From: Caryophanales bacterium UBA7057
GTDB lineage: Bacteria; Bacillota_I; Bacilli_A; RF39; UBA660
NCBI GenBank assembly: GCA_002493865.1
Contig: DLAC01000009.1
Coordinates: 1 to 22,687, forward strand
DNA length: 22,687 nt
Direction of reading: 5' to 3'
Part shown: piece after piece, positions 1 through 6,782 of the stretch
Layout of the letters: each line of letters starts with the position of its first letter
Position numbering within the stretch: the stretch's first letter is position 1
Program-made: the position numbers and the translations under genes
The notes under the pieces: model-generated
Seen by the model: the letters and a program-made list of their open reading frames with translations, nothing else
Databases searched by the model: none
Told to the model about the DNA's origin: nothing

Positions 1-383
1 TCTGCATTTTCTCTTGCATGATTTAACTTTTTTACTAAATCATTTCCATAAAATATATTATCTCCAAGTACCATTGCACAAGTATCATTACCTATAAAGT
101 CTGCTCCTAATGTAAAAGCTTGGGCTAATCCATCAGGAGATGGTTGAATCACATATTCAATATTTAATCCAAATTGTTTCCCAGTTCCAAATAATCTTTG
201 AAACCCCTGCTGATCTTGTTCAGTTGTGATTAACAAAATATCCCGAATTCCTGCCAACATCAAAGTAGATAACGGATAATATATCATTGGCTTATCATAA
301 ATTGGAATTAACTGTTTACTAATTCCTTCCGTAATAGGATAAAGTCTTGTACCTGATCCTCCTGCTAAAATGATTCCTTTCAT
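1..383 (-). CDS. rfbA: Glucose-1-phosphate thymidylyltransferase, C-terminal part cut by window edge
   Basis: The enzyme makes dTDP-glucose from glucose-1-phosphate and dTTP, the first step of dTDP-rhamnose synthesis in the cytoplasm. The 127 visible N-terminal residues carry the nucleotide-binding loop [13 protein letters not shown] (residues 6-18), [16 protein letters not shown] (23-38) and a GDN metal-binding motif near residue 107, all typical of RmlA/RfbA. The ATG at 383 is preceded by an AAAGAGG-like ribosome binding site. The gene runs off the left edge, so about 160 residues of a usual 290 are missing. It lies 38 bases after rfbC on the same strand, so the two are probably cotranscribed; rfbB and rfbD may follow outside the window. 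Confidence 0.93.
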   Translation of the reverse strand, partial: MKGIILAGGSGTRLYPITEGISKQLIPIYDKPMIYYPLSTLMLAGIRDILLITTEQDQQGFQRLFGTGKQFGLNIEYVIQPSPDGLAQAFTLGADFIGNDTCAMVLGDNIFYGNDLVKKLNHARENA

Positions 384-421
384 TTGATACCTCTTTCTTT
401 ATCCTTTTTATTCTTTTCAAT

Positions 422-1015
422 TTATATTTTTTTGTAATAAAATTTTACTTTGCTTTCTGATAGAACTGGATGTTTTATATCTTTATCAGATAAGATTGGT
501 ACCTCACCATGAAGCCCCCAATCAATTCCAAGTTCTGGGTCATTCCATAAAATACCCCCATCATCTGGTCCAGAGTAAAAGTCATTCACTTGATAATTAA
601 ATTCAGCATCATCGGTTCTTGTAATAAATCCATGAGCAAATCCCTTTGGCACTAATAATTGTGTCTTATCCCGATCATCAAGTCTTACCATAATCCACTC
701 TTTATAAGTTGGAGAACCAATTCTTAAATCCACAACGACATCATCAACCGCACCTTTTGTACATTCTACTAATTTTGCCTGTGTTGTTGGTGGAGTTTGA
801 AAATGTAATCCACGAATTGTATTTTTACAAGCGGTAAAAGAACGATTTCCTTGTACAAAATGATAATTTAATCCAGCCTCCTGGAATGTCCTTTCACTAT
901 AAACCTCCATAAACCAACCTCTATGATCTCCATGTACATTTGGTTGGACTATATAGCAATCCTCTAATTTTGTTTGAATTATTTTTGTTCCATTTTTTGT
1001 AATTAATTCTTCCAT
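422..1015 (-). CDS. rfbC: dTDP-4-dehydrorhamnose 3,5-epimerase
   Basis: This cytoplasmic enzyme epimerises dTDP-4-keto-6-deoxyglucose at C3 and C5, the third step of dTDP-L-rhamnose synthesis for cell-wall polysaccharide. The 197 residues match the usual RmlC length. A cupin fold is indicated by HGDHRGWFMEVY (28-39), the catalytic-His segment RGLHFQ (68-73, His71), KLVECTKGAV (81-90), VDLR (95-98), the PKGFAHGF strand (123-130) and a Tyr at about 141 in NYQVNDFY that corresponds to the family's second catalytic residue. The start ATG has AGGAGG six or so bases upstream. It is the first gene of the visible rfbC-rfbA unit and has its own promoter at 1034-1062. Minor oddity: VDDVVVDLR where VLDVAVDLR is commoner. 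Confidence 0.95.
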   Translation of the reverse strand: MEELITKNGTKIIQTKLEDCYIVQPNVHGDHRGWFMEVYSERTFQEAGLNYHFVQGNRSFTACKNTIRGLHFQTPPTTQAKLVECTKGAVDDVVVDLRIGSPTYKEWIMVRLDDRDKTQLLVPKGFAHGFITRTDDAEFNYQVNDFYSGPDDGGILWNDPELGIDWGLHGEVPILSDKDIKHPVLSESKVKFYYKKI

Positions 1016-1033
1016 AATAACCTCCTATAATTA

Positions 1034-1062
1034 AGTATATAATAAATATCTATATTCTTCAA
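1034..1062 (-). promoter_or_regulatory. Candidate sigma-A promoter of rfbC
   Basis: Read on the minus strand, TTGAAG (1057-1062) is followed by a 17-base spacer and TATACT (1034-1039). The start would fall near 1027, only a few bases before the AGGAGG of rfbC, giving a leader of about 12 bases. A TTGACA at 1079-1084 lies upstream but lacks a good -10 at 16-18 bases. Confidence 0.5.
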
Positions 1063-1151
1063 GAAATATGGACTTTTTTGTCAAAAAACAAAAAAATGGA
1101 ATTGCCTTTAAAAAAATTCGAAAAACTTCCTTCATTCCTAATTATTTCCAC

Positions 1152-1185
1152 CAAAACAAAAAGTACAATGTCCACTTGCACTTTT
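1152..1185 (-). terminator. Intrinsic terminator after the 300-aa gene
   Basis: On the minus strand a 10-bp stem (arms 1176-1185 and 1159-1168, one G-U pair) closes a 7-base loop and is followed by a T-rich run interrupted once by G. It begins about 20 bases after the stop codon at 1205 and separates that gene from the rfbC promoter. The stem is A/T-rich, so strength is uncertain. Confidence 0.5.
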
Positions 1186-1204
1186 ATCAATTGAAATATT
1201 AAAA

Positions 1205-2107
1205 TTATTTAGCCTTTAACTTTTTCATAACTTCTGTATCCTTACAATCATCTAACTCTTCCATATGAATCTTCGTACCACCATACTCCTGAAATACATA
1301 AACATACGCAATATTCCAAATAACATCACATAAAAATCCTTGATTTCCTATCAACTCATTCAAAATATCTCTTTTACTATAATTTTCATATAAATCAATA
1401 TGATCTAAGCATACCTCTCTTTCTGAAGCAAAATCCACTAGAAATTTAGAGGCAGAATAATCCTTTTGAGCAATCTCTAATAACAATTTCTCAGCATTTG
1501 CATAATCAAAATTGGTTAAATTAGAGATAAAACCCGTAATATTTAACATAATTGCATCCCGGAAAGAATAGAACTCATCTTTTACTTGATGCCTTTCCTG
1601 ACTTTGAATACTATTTAATATATGATCAATCGTAATTTCGATTCTATAGGTATCTAAATCTTGTTGATGAATTGGGAATCTTTCTAATAACCAAGCGTTC
1701 TCAGCCTGATTTAGAGATTTCATAATATTTACTTTAGCTAATCCATACATTCCTTTAAATTTGTAACTTTCCATGATTAACCGAATTAAAAATTCTGGAT
1801 TACTACTTACTTCTGCTAGGAGTTCGTCTTGATCTTTTATATCGAATAATAAGCCTAAAAATTCGGTATCTAAATCATCTGCTAGAAAAACTTTATGACG
1901 ATATAAAGATAACTTATAGGCATCCAAATACATGACAGAAATTAAGTATTCCCGATATAATTTCTCATAACAATCTTCCGTAATTTCCAAATTATATAAT
2001 ACATGTGCATAAGAACAAGCACTCTCATGAAGATCTAATCCACAGGCCATACCAGCTTCTATGTATTTTCCTAACAAATTTCTCAATTCTCGATTATAGT
2101 TTTCCAT
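1205..2107 (-). CDS. Hypothetical helical cytoplasmic protein, 300 aa
   Basis: I do not recognise this family. The product has no signal peptide or membrane segment, is rich in Leu, Glu, Asp and Tyr, and reads as almost entirely alpha-helical, with many amphipathic stretches; it could be a helical-repeat scaffold. It has a Cys-rich N-terminal part (Cys22, Cys31, Cys42) but no metal-binding spacing I can name. The ATG at 2107 follows AGGTGG at a spacing of about four bases. It stands alone between two terminators (2187-2210 upstream, 1152-1185 downstream), so it is probably monocistronic, though I found no convincing promoter in the 93-base gap ahead of it. That it is a real gene is supported by its long uninterrupted frame and ordinary codon use. 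Confidence 0.75.
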   Translation of the reverse strand: MENYNRELRNLLGKYIEAGMACGLDLHESACSYAHVLYNLEITEDCYEKLYREYLISVMYLDAYKLSLYRHKVFLADDLDTEFLGLLFDIKDQDELLAEVSSNPEFLIRLIMESYKFKGMYGLAKVNIMKSLNQAENAWLLERFPIHQQDLDTYRIEITIDHILNSIQSQERHQVKDEFYSFRDAIMLNITGFISNLTNFDYANAEKLLLEIAQKDYSASKFLVDFASEREVCLDHIDLYENYSKRDILNELIGNQGFLCDVIWNIAYVYVFQEYGGTKIHMEELDDCKDTEVMKKLKAK

Positions 2108-2186
2108 ACTTCCACCTGAAATCTAGTATTTGTATCCCACTTTTTATGTGTTTCTTAGTATACTACGAAACAATAAAAAATTAAAG

Positions 2187-2210
2187 AAAAAAAACGATTT
2201 TTACTCGTTT
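2187..2210 (-). terminator. Intrinsic terminator overlapping the desulfoferrodoxin stop
   Basis: On the minus strand AAACGA (2205-2210) pairs with TCGTTT (2192-2197) around a 7-base loop that contains the TAA stop of the upstream gene, and the RNA then runs into a U tract (2187-2194). It ends the 4254-2201 operon. Confidence 0.6.
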
Positions 2211-2539
2211 CTCCAAACTCCATGTTGATTACAACCAAAAATAATTTCTGCATCATCCTGTTTTTCTAAAGTAACATCGACTGGCACTTCCTTCGAAAGT
2301 TTTACAATCACATACTGATTTTCTTTTCCATACGCAATAAAGTTTAAATGATGTTCTTTCGTCATCCCATGTTCAGAAGTCAAATGAATCTGGTTTTCCC
2401 TTTCTTCTACTAGTAGTCGATGTTTTCCTTCTGCACTCTTTATTTCTTGACCATTTAATTTTTCTCCACAACAAGTTACAATATTATTTTCTGATGCAAT
2501 CACTACATTTCCACAAATAGGACATACATAAAATTTCAT
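2201..2539 (-). CDS. dfx: Desulfoferrodoxin-type superoxide reductase (2Fe-SOR)
   Basis: Superoxide reductases reduce superoxide to hydrogen peroxide without making oxygen and protect anaerobes. With the ATG at 2539 the protein is 112 aa. The N-terminal rubredoxin-like (desulforedoxin) site shows Cys6-x2-Cys9 and Cys23-Cys24. The catalytic iron ligands are all visible: His40 (after Lys39, the usual catalytic lysine position), His57 and His63 (HGMTKEH), Cys103 and His106 (GCNQHG). Relative to known enzymes the Glu before the lysine is Gly38, HPM is HGM, and the Cys9-Cys23 spacing is two residues shorter than in classic desulfoferrodoxins. An in-frame GTG nine bases upstream overlaps the AAGGAAG ribosome site, so the ATG is preferred. 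It is the last gene of an operon, 22 bases after the SDR gene. Confidence 0.9.
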   Translation of the reverse strand: MKFYVCPICGNVVIASENNIVTCCGEKLNGQEIKSAEGKHRLLVEERENQIHLTSEHGMTKEHHLNFIAYGKENQYVIVKLSKEVPVDVTLEKQDDAEIIFGCNQHGVWRNE

Positions 2540-2561
2540 ACAAAGCACTTCCTTTTAATCT

Positions 2562-3308
2562 TTATAATAATTTAATTCCACCATCTACTCGAATGGTTTC
2601 TCCATCAATATATCTAGCCTTATCAGATGCTAGAAATAAAACGACTTCCGCAACTTCTTCAGGTTCTGCAAATCTTTGTAACAGAATTTTTGCTTTTTCT
2701 TCTCTTAAATACTCTTTAGATAAGTCTGCATTCATCTCTGTATCTACCCAACCAGGTGCTACAGCATTGACGTTTACATAAGGAGAAAATTCAATTGCTA
2801 GGTTTTTTGTTAAGTTAATTAAAGCAGCCTTAGAAGCATCATAATCGACACTATAAGTATACATTGTATCCATTCCATTGGTAGATGTAATATTTACAAT
2901 CTTTCCATATTCTTGTTCTTTCATATATTTTCCAACATATTTGGACACCAAGTAAACTCCAACTAGATTGGTGTCTAAGGTGTCATGCCAATCTTTAATT
3001 TTTCTTTCATTAAAATCAGCATCAATTGCAATTCCCGCATTATTTACTAACACATCAATTCTTCCATACTTTTCGATAATTTGCTCTACCATACTCTTAA
3101 CAGAACTTTCCTTAGAAACATCTGCTTGAATACAGATACAATCATGTCCATAACTAGAAATAATTTCAGTAACTGTCTCTGCCGACTTATGATCACTTTT
3201 GTAATTGACAATTACATTTGCTCCTTCTTTTGCAAACTTCACTGCGATACTTCTTCCGATTCCTCTAGAAGAACCAGTAACCAAAACTACTTTATCCAAA
3301 AAATTCAT
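2562..3308 (-). CDS. SDR-family NAD(P)-dependent oxidoreductase (FabG-like)
   Basis: This is a classical short-chain dehydrogenase/reductase of 248 aa. It has the cofactor loop TGSSRGIG (11-18), NNAG (89-92), Asn114, Ser142 and the catalytic YDASK (Tyr156, Lys160), so it should be active; the substrate cannot be told. FabG (3-oxoacyl-ACP reductase) is the nearest well-known relative, but the gene is not beside other fatty-acid genes. Starts at 3314 (ATG) and 3308 (ATG) are both possible; GGAG lies 10 bases before the latter and only 4 before the former. The first codons overlap the end of the 320-aa gene upstream by 17 bases, so translation is probably coupled, and the desulfoferrodoxin gene follows 22 bases later. 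Confidence 0.9.
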   Translation of the reverse strand: MNFLDKVVLVTGSSRGIGRSIAVKFAKEGANVIVNYKSDHKSAETVTEIISSYGHDCICIQADVSKESSVKSMVEQIIEKYGRIDVLVNNAGIAIDADFNERKIKDWHDTLDTNLVGVYLVSKYVGKYMKEQEYGKIVNITSTNGMDTMYTYSVDYDASKAALINLTKNLAIEFSPYVNVNAVAPGWVDTEMNADLSKEYLREEKAKILLQRFAEPEEVAEVVLFLASDKARYIDGETIRVDGGIKLL

Positions 3309-4254
3309 TGCCATCACTCTCCGAATTTACTTTATATCCATAAGTATTCATTATATAATCAAAGATTTCATTATACTCATCAATGGTTGTTTGATTACAA
3401 TCTACATATCCCAAAGAGAATTCATCTTGATAGGTATCACGATAAACACAATCATCATAAACTACAATTCCATCTAACATCTTTTGAAGGAACATAGGTT
3501 CTTCTATCTCTAATTTCTTTCGGTCAATTAAATACAAACGATAAGTATCTGAAACATGCTTTAATAACAATTTGAAGAAATAATTATTTTTTAAAATAGA
3601 AAATTCTTCTTTCGTTAAAATAAATAAGTCAATCACGTTCATATGATTCTTGATCTCAACCACTTTCTCAGTTAAATAATTAATTTCTTTTAAGGAATCA
3701 TCATATACCTTATCATCATAAAAGTTAATCACTTTTCTAGGAAAACTACTTGATAGTGATTTATTTTTTCTAGATAACCAAGCATAGGTCTCACTAATAG
3801 ATTCGAAATTAAAAACCCAATTATCAGGAACTCCCTCTATTTCTGTAAGATCGTAAATCATATGATTATAATGATTTACATTTTCTAATAATTCACGCAC
3901 CTTTTGTAAAAATATATGATAAATACCTTTTTTAAATAGATATTCTTTTTGAACCTCTGTATAATTTTCTTCATCTTGAATAAGTGAAGTAATTATATAA
4001 TTTATTGTATTAGAACTATTCTTGATTAATTGTTTTTGACCTTCAACAATAATCATTGGAAGAACACTTTTCAGAGATAATTCCAAAGCATCTTCTTGTT
4101 CTAGATTGAAATAAATCAGATTTGTAATATCTTTTTCTATGGAATGTAAATGATCTGAAATCATATATTCTATTTTCTCCTGATCAAAAAAATATTTCAA
4201 AGAGTCTAAAAGATTATTTTGTTTTTTTGTAACGATTAGAATTTTTCCTTCCAC
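3292..4254 (-). CDS. Hypothetical protein, 320 aa, first gene of the SDR/SOR operon
   Basis: I do not recognise the family. The N-terminus (about residues 1-60) looks like an alpha/beta fold with a first strand KILIVTKK followed by an amphipathic helix, a layout seen in receiver or Rossmann-type domains but without diagnostic residues. The middle is helical. The C-terminal third (about 205-310) alternates hydrophobic strands and acidic loops, with DGIVVYDDCVYRDTY near 267-281. There is no signal peptide or membrane segment. The best start is the GTG at 4254, five bases after AGGTGA; another GTG at 4263 sits inside that ribosome site. It overlaps the SDR gene by 17 bases, so it is likely translated with it. 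It follows the serS terminator; I found no strong promoter of its own. Confidence 0.75.
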   Translation of the reverse strand: MEGKILIVTKKQNNLLDSLKYFFDQEKIEYMISDHLHSIEKDITNLIYFNLEQEDALELSLKSVLPMIIVEGQKQLIKNSSNTINYIITSLIQDEENYTEVQKEYLFKKGIYHIFLQKVRELLENVNHYNHMIYDLTEIEGVPDNWVFNFESISETYAWLSRKNKSLSSSFPRKVINFYDDKVYDDSLKEINYLTEKVVEIKNHMNVIDLFILTKEEFSILKNNYFFKLLLKHVSDTYRLYLIDRKKLEIEEPMFLQKMLDGIVVYDDCVYRDTYQDEFSLGYVDCNQTTIDEYNEIFDYIMNTYGYKVNSESDGNEFFG

Positions 4255-4324
4255 AAATATCACCTAATTAAAAAATAACATATATTGCCTAAAAAATCTA
4301 TAAAAATCTACCCAATGTAACAAC

Positions 4325-4352
4325 AAAAAAGAATATAGGGTCATCTATACTC
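4325..4352 (-). terminator. Intrinsic terminator of serS
   Basis: On the minus strand an 8-bp stem (4345-4352 with 4331-4338, one G-U pair) closes a 6-base loop and is followed by six U (4325-4330). It starts seven bases after the serS stop codon. Confidence 0.75.
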
Positions 4353-4358
4353 AATTTC

Positions 4359-5648
4359 TTATTTTTGATTTGGCTTTATAATCTCTTTACCACCCATATA
4401 TGGTTGAAGTGCCTTTGGGATACTAACAGATCCATCCTCATTTAGATTGTTTTCTAGGAATGCAATCAAGGCTCTTGTAGACGCAAGTACTGTATTATTT
4501 AAAGTGTGAGCATAATAATTTCCATTTTCTCCCTTAATTCGAATTCCAAGTCTTCTTGCCTGTGCATCTCCTAACGTAGAACAAGATCCTACTTCAAAGT
4601 ACTTCTTCTGTCTTGGACTCCATGCTTCTACATCACATGACTTTACCTTTAAATCTGCAAGATCTCCGGTACAACACTCTAATGTTCGTACTGGAATATT
4701 TAAATTACGGAAGATATCAACCGTATATTGCCACATTTTATTATACCAATCCATACTATCTTTTGGATCGCAGATAACAATCATTTCTTGTTTTTCAAAT
4801 TGATGAACACGGTAAATTCCACGTTCTTCGATTCCATGAGCTCCTACTTCTTTTCGAAAGCATGGAGAGTAGCTTGTCATAGTAATTGGAAGTTCTGCTT
4901 GAGGAATCAACTGTCCTTTAAATTTACCAATCATAGAGTGTTCACTCGTTCCAATTAAGAATAAATCTTCTCCTTCAATCTTATACATCATTGCATCCAT
5001 TTCCGCAAAAGACATAACCCCATTCACTACATCACTACGAATCATAAAAGGCGGAATACAATAAATAAACCCCTGATCAATCATATAATCTCTCGCATAA
5101 TTAATCATTGCCGTAGAAAGTCTTGCGACATCACCCATTAAATAATAGAATCCATTTCCACTTGTTCTTCCAGCACTTTCCTTATCGAGTCCATGTAACT
5201 TCATAATAATATCCGCATGATAAGGAACTTCAAAATCAGGTACTAGAGGCTCTCCAAACTTTTCGATTTCGACATTCTCACTATCGTCTTTTCCAACAGG
5301 TACAGAATCATCTACCATTTGAGGAATTCTCATCATCTTTTCTTTTAAAGTCGCACTCAGTTCTGCTTCCTTTTCTTCGATTTCTGATAATCGCTTATTG
5401 ATTTCTACAACGCGTGCTTTTTTTCCTTCTGCCTCTTCTTTTTTTCCTTCACGCATTAAAGCACCAATCTGGCTACTAATCTCATTTCTTTCTTGTCGAA
5501 GATTATCTCCTTCTACTTGATAAGTACGCTTTTCTTCATCAATTTGAATAACTTCATCCACCAAAGGTAACTTTTCCTCTTGAAATTTCTTTTTAATATT
5601 TTCTTTTACAGCCTCTTTATTTTCTCTTACAAATTTAATGTCTAACAT
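4359..5648 (-). CDS. serS: Seryl-tRNA synthetase
   Basis: The enzyme charges tRNA-Ser (and tRNA-Sec where present) with serine in the cytoplasm. At 429 aa it has the expected architecture: an N-terminal long coiled-coil arm (about 1-110, rich in E/K with heptad-like hydrophobics) that contacts the tRNA long variable arm, then a class II catalytic core with the TSEH serine-binding segment, motif 2 around PCFRKEVGAHG and motif 3 around TLNNTVLASTRALIAFLEN. The region before motif 3 reads SCSTLGDAQARR where SCSNxxDFQARR is more usual. The ATG at 5648 has AAAGGATG upstream. It is the second gene, 18 bases after the HD hydrolase, of a transcript governed by the T-box at 6219-6412. Confidence 0.97.
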   Translation of the reverse strand: MLDIKFVRENKEAVKENIKKKFQEEKLPLVDEVIQIDEEKRTYQVEGDNLRQERNEISSQIGALMREGKKEEAEGKKARVVEINKRLSEIEEKEAELSATLKEKMMRIPQMVDDSVPVGKDDSENVEIEKFGEPLVPDFEVPYHADIIMKLHGLDKESAGRTSGNGFYYLMGDVARLSTAMINYARDYMIDQGFIYCIPPFMIRSDVVNGVMSFAEMDAMMYKIEGEDLFLIGTSEHSMIGKFKGQLIPQAELPITMTSYSPCFRKEVGAHGIEERGIYRVHQFEKQEMIVICDPKDSMDWYNKMWQYTVDIFRNLNIPVRTLECCTGDLADLKVKSCDVEAWSPRQKKYFEVGSCSTLGDAQARRLGIRIKGENGNYYAHTLNNTVLASTRALIAFLENNLNEDGSVSIPKALQPYMGGKEIIKPNQK

Positions 5649-5666
5649 TTTTTCTTCATCCTTTCT

Positions 5667-6209
5667 TTATGCACATTTATATATTTCTCTTGCTTTATAT
5701 AGTTTCTTAATTTGTGGCGAGTATTTCTTTTCAAACCAATCTTGAAGTTCTGGAGAGCATAATGCCAACCGATCCTTATCGTAGTTATCCGTAATATCCG
5801 CCGTTTTTAACTCTATCGCAAGAGGATTTCCACTATCAATAATTCGATCAATCTCCTTGCCATAACGAATGAGTCTTTCTTCCTCCGTTAGTTGTTCATT
5901 CGTCTTTTTCTTTGTAACAAGCCTTAATACCTCAACAATATTTTCCGGAATTCCAATATCTAATAAATCGCCAAACGTTATATAAGGAATATCTTCTACT
6001 AGGTCATGAAGTAATCCAGCAACTTTTCCATCGAGAGTAGTCATCTGAGACGAGACACGTTTTAGATGACCTAAATAAGGTTGTCCAGCAGGATCCTTTC
6101 GATCTTTAAATAAGATTTGAACTAAAACATAACTTTTTAAATATACATCCTCACATTCTCGAATCTTTTGTAAATCTTTCCCATCAATATACAGTTCTAA
6201 ATGATTCAT
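5667..6209 (-). CDS. SpoT-like HD hydrolase, putative small alarmone hydrolase
   Basis: The product (180 aa) is an HD-domain protein with the residue set of (p)ppGpp hydrolases: RKDPAGQPY (37-45), His48 in GHLKRV, His68-Asp69, Glu72-Asp73 in HDLVED, and Asp138/Asn142 in KTADITDN. The spacings HD-x2-ED and D-x3-N equal those of the Rel/SpoT hydrolase domain. No synthetase or TGS domain follows, and the size matches Mesh1-type small alarmone hydrolases. It would break down (p)ppGpp using Mn2+. The ATG at 6209 follows GGAGG by about five bases; an in-frame ATG at 6254 falls inside the T-box terminator and is rejected. It is the first gene after the serine T-box, and serS follows 18 bases on. Activity on other nucleotides cannot be excluded. 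Confidence 0.8.
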   Translation of the reverse strand: MNHLELYIDGKDLQKIRECEDVYLKSYVLVQILFKDRKDPAGQPYLGHLKRVSSQMTTLDGKVAGLLHDLVEDIPYITFGDLLDIGIPENIVEVLRLVTKKKTNEQLTEEERLIRYGKEIDRIIDSGNPLAIELKTADITDNYDKDRLALCSPELQDWFEKKYSPQIKKLYKAREIYKCA

Positions 6210-6218
6210 ACACCCTCC

Positions 6219-6412
6219 AAAAAAAGCAAAAAGATGATACCACAAGGAGTGCAAAGCACGGTACCATCCTATTTTTCTCTTACTTTGATAACGGTTTTAT
6301 CCGGAGCCTATTAAGCCCTCTAAGGAGTAGATTAAATAATTTTTTATATCCGTTTTCACCAACCACGAACTCTCTACAAATAAAAGAACTATTATTGATT
6401 CCTTTAAGATTT
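6219..6412 (-). promoter_or_regulatory. Serine-type T-box riboswitch leader
   Basis: On the minus strand the conserved T-box AGGATGGTACCGTG lies at 6257-6270. Stem I is closed by AAGGA (6400-6404) with TCCTT (6322-6326); further helices pair AATAAT with ATTATT and TTTTAT with ATAAAA, and the apical part carries the AGAGAG...GTGGTTGGTGAAAAC type sequence. The specifier loop 3' side reads TAA-TCT-AC, giving a UCU (Ser) specifier at 6329-6331 followed by A. The competing terminator pairs 6260-6268 with 6233-6241, with an inner GTGC/GCAC hairpin, and ends in a U tract interrupted once (6219-6232). Uncharged tRNA-Ser would favour the antiterminator and allow expression of the HD hydrolase and serS. 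Confidence 0.93.
6233..6268 (-). terminator. T-box conditional terminator
   Basis: The 9-bp outer stem (6260-6268 with 6233-6241, one G-U) includes most of the T-box sequence itself, so antiterminator and terminator are mutually exclusive. The U tract at 6219-6232 lies directly before the GGAGG of the HD hydrolase gene. Confidence 0.85.
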
Positions 6413-6418
6413 AATATC

Positions 6419-6447
6419 ATTATAAACAGAATTTGCAAACTTTTCAA
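6419..6447 (-). promoter_or_regulatory. Sigma-A promoter of the T-box leader
   Basis: On the minus strand TTGAAA (6442-6447), a 17-base spacer and a perfect TATAAT (6419-6424). The start would be near 6412, eight bases before the first strand of T-box stem I, which fits a leader of about 200 bases. Confidence 0.8.
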
Positions 6448-6512
6448 TAGTTAAGAAAAGAATTCCAGAAAAAAAGCGATATTGCACAATCAATGAGAAA
6501 CCCTATCTTGTA

Positions 6513-6656
6513 TTAACAGCATATACTTCTAAATTTTGGATTAAATTCTTTCATATAATTATTTAAACTTCTTGATTTTATATGATTAATTGTTTTTACC
6601 TCTAAAGGGATAATTAATCCCTTTTCAGATTGCAATACGGATCTAACATGCTCCAT
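6513..6656 (-). pseudogene. C-terminal remnant of a DUF4143 / AAA_14-type ATPase
   Basis: A 47-codon frame encodes a segment resembling the end of DUF4143 ATPases: VLQSEKGLIIPLEVK then an Asn/Ser/Lys stretch, SRSLNNYMKEFNPKF and a stop. In intact members the pattern is (A)EVDFVLQ...IPIEVK...KSLK.Y...YNPK followed by more residues; here the preceding EVDF-like part is decayed to EHVRS and no ATPase domain exists upstream, where an in-frame stop lies about 40 bases away. The family is typically 380-450 aa, so nearly all is lost. No credible ribosome site: GGAG lies two bases before the ATG. A palindrome (6604-6624) falls inside it. The match is from memory of the family, not a search. Confidence 0.5.
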
Positions 6657-6700
6657 AACTCCAAAAAAATCAATAAAATTTATATTTTTTAGGAGTTATG
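6654..6700. repeat. Inverted repeat with A/T-extended stem
   Basis: CATAACTCC (6654-6662) and GGAGTTATG (6692-6700) are a perfect 9-bp pair. Inside them, after one A-A mismatch, a run of A (6664-6669) can pair with a run of T (6685-6690), leaving about 15 unpaired bases. It lies between the spoVS terminator and the ATPase remnant. There is no U tract in the right place for a simple terminator on either strand. It could be the scar of a mobile or deleted element. Confidence 0.5.
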
Positions 6701-6723
6701 ATTGCTTTTCATCATTTATTAAA

Positions 6724-6761
6724 ATAAATGCAACCTTAAAAATTATTAAAGTTGCATTTAT
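6724..6761 (-). terminator. Terminator of spoVS (possibly bidirectional)
   Basis: A perfect 11-bp inverted repeat, ATAAATGCAAC (6724-6734) and GTTGCATTTAT (6751-6761), encloses a 16-base loop. T-rich tails follow on both strands (TTTTAA on minus, CTTTTAA on plus). It lies about 20 bases after the spoVS stop codon. Confidence 0.6.
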
Positions 6762-6782
6762 CTTTTAAACTGAGAGTAGCAA

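Noticed and set aside
1079..1084. TTGACA on the minus strand upstream of rfbC
   Set aside because: The hexamers 16-18 bases downstream (such as TGAAGA) are poor; TTGAAG-17-TATACT fits better.
3081..3497. Plus-strand frames opposite the SDR and 320-aa genes
   Set aside because: They are antisense shadows with His/Tyr-rich, low-complexity products and no ribosome sites, while the minus-strand genes have clear motifs or coupling.
6210..6254. In-frame N-terminal extension of the HD hydrolase
   Set aside because: It would be translated from within the T-box terminator stem and its U tract; the GGAGG-preceded ATG at 6209 is clearly better.
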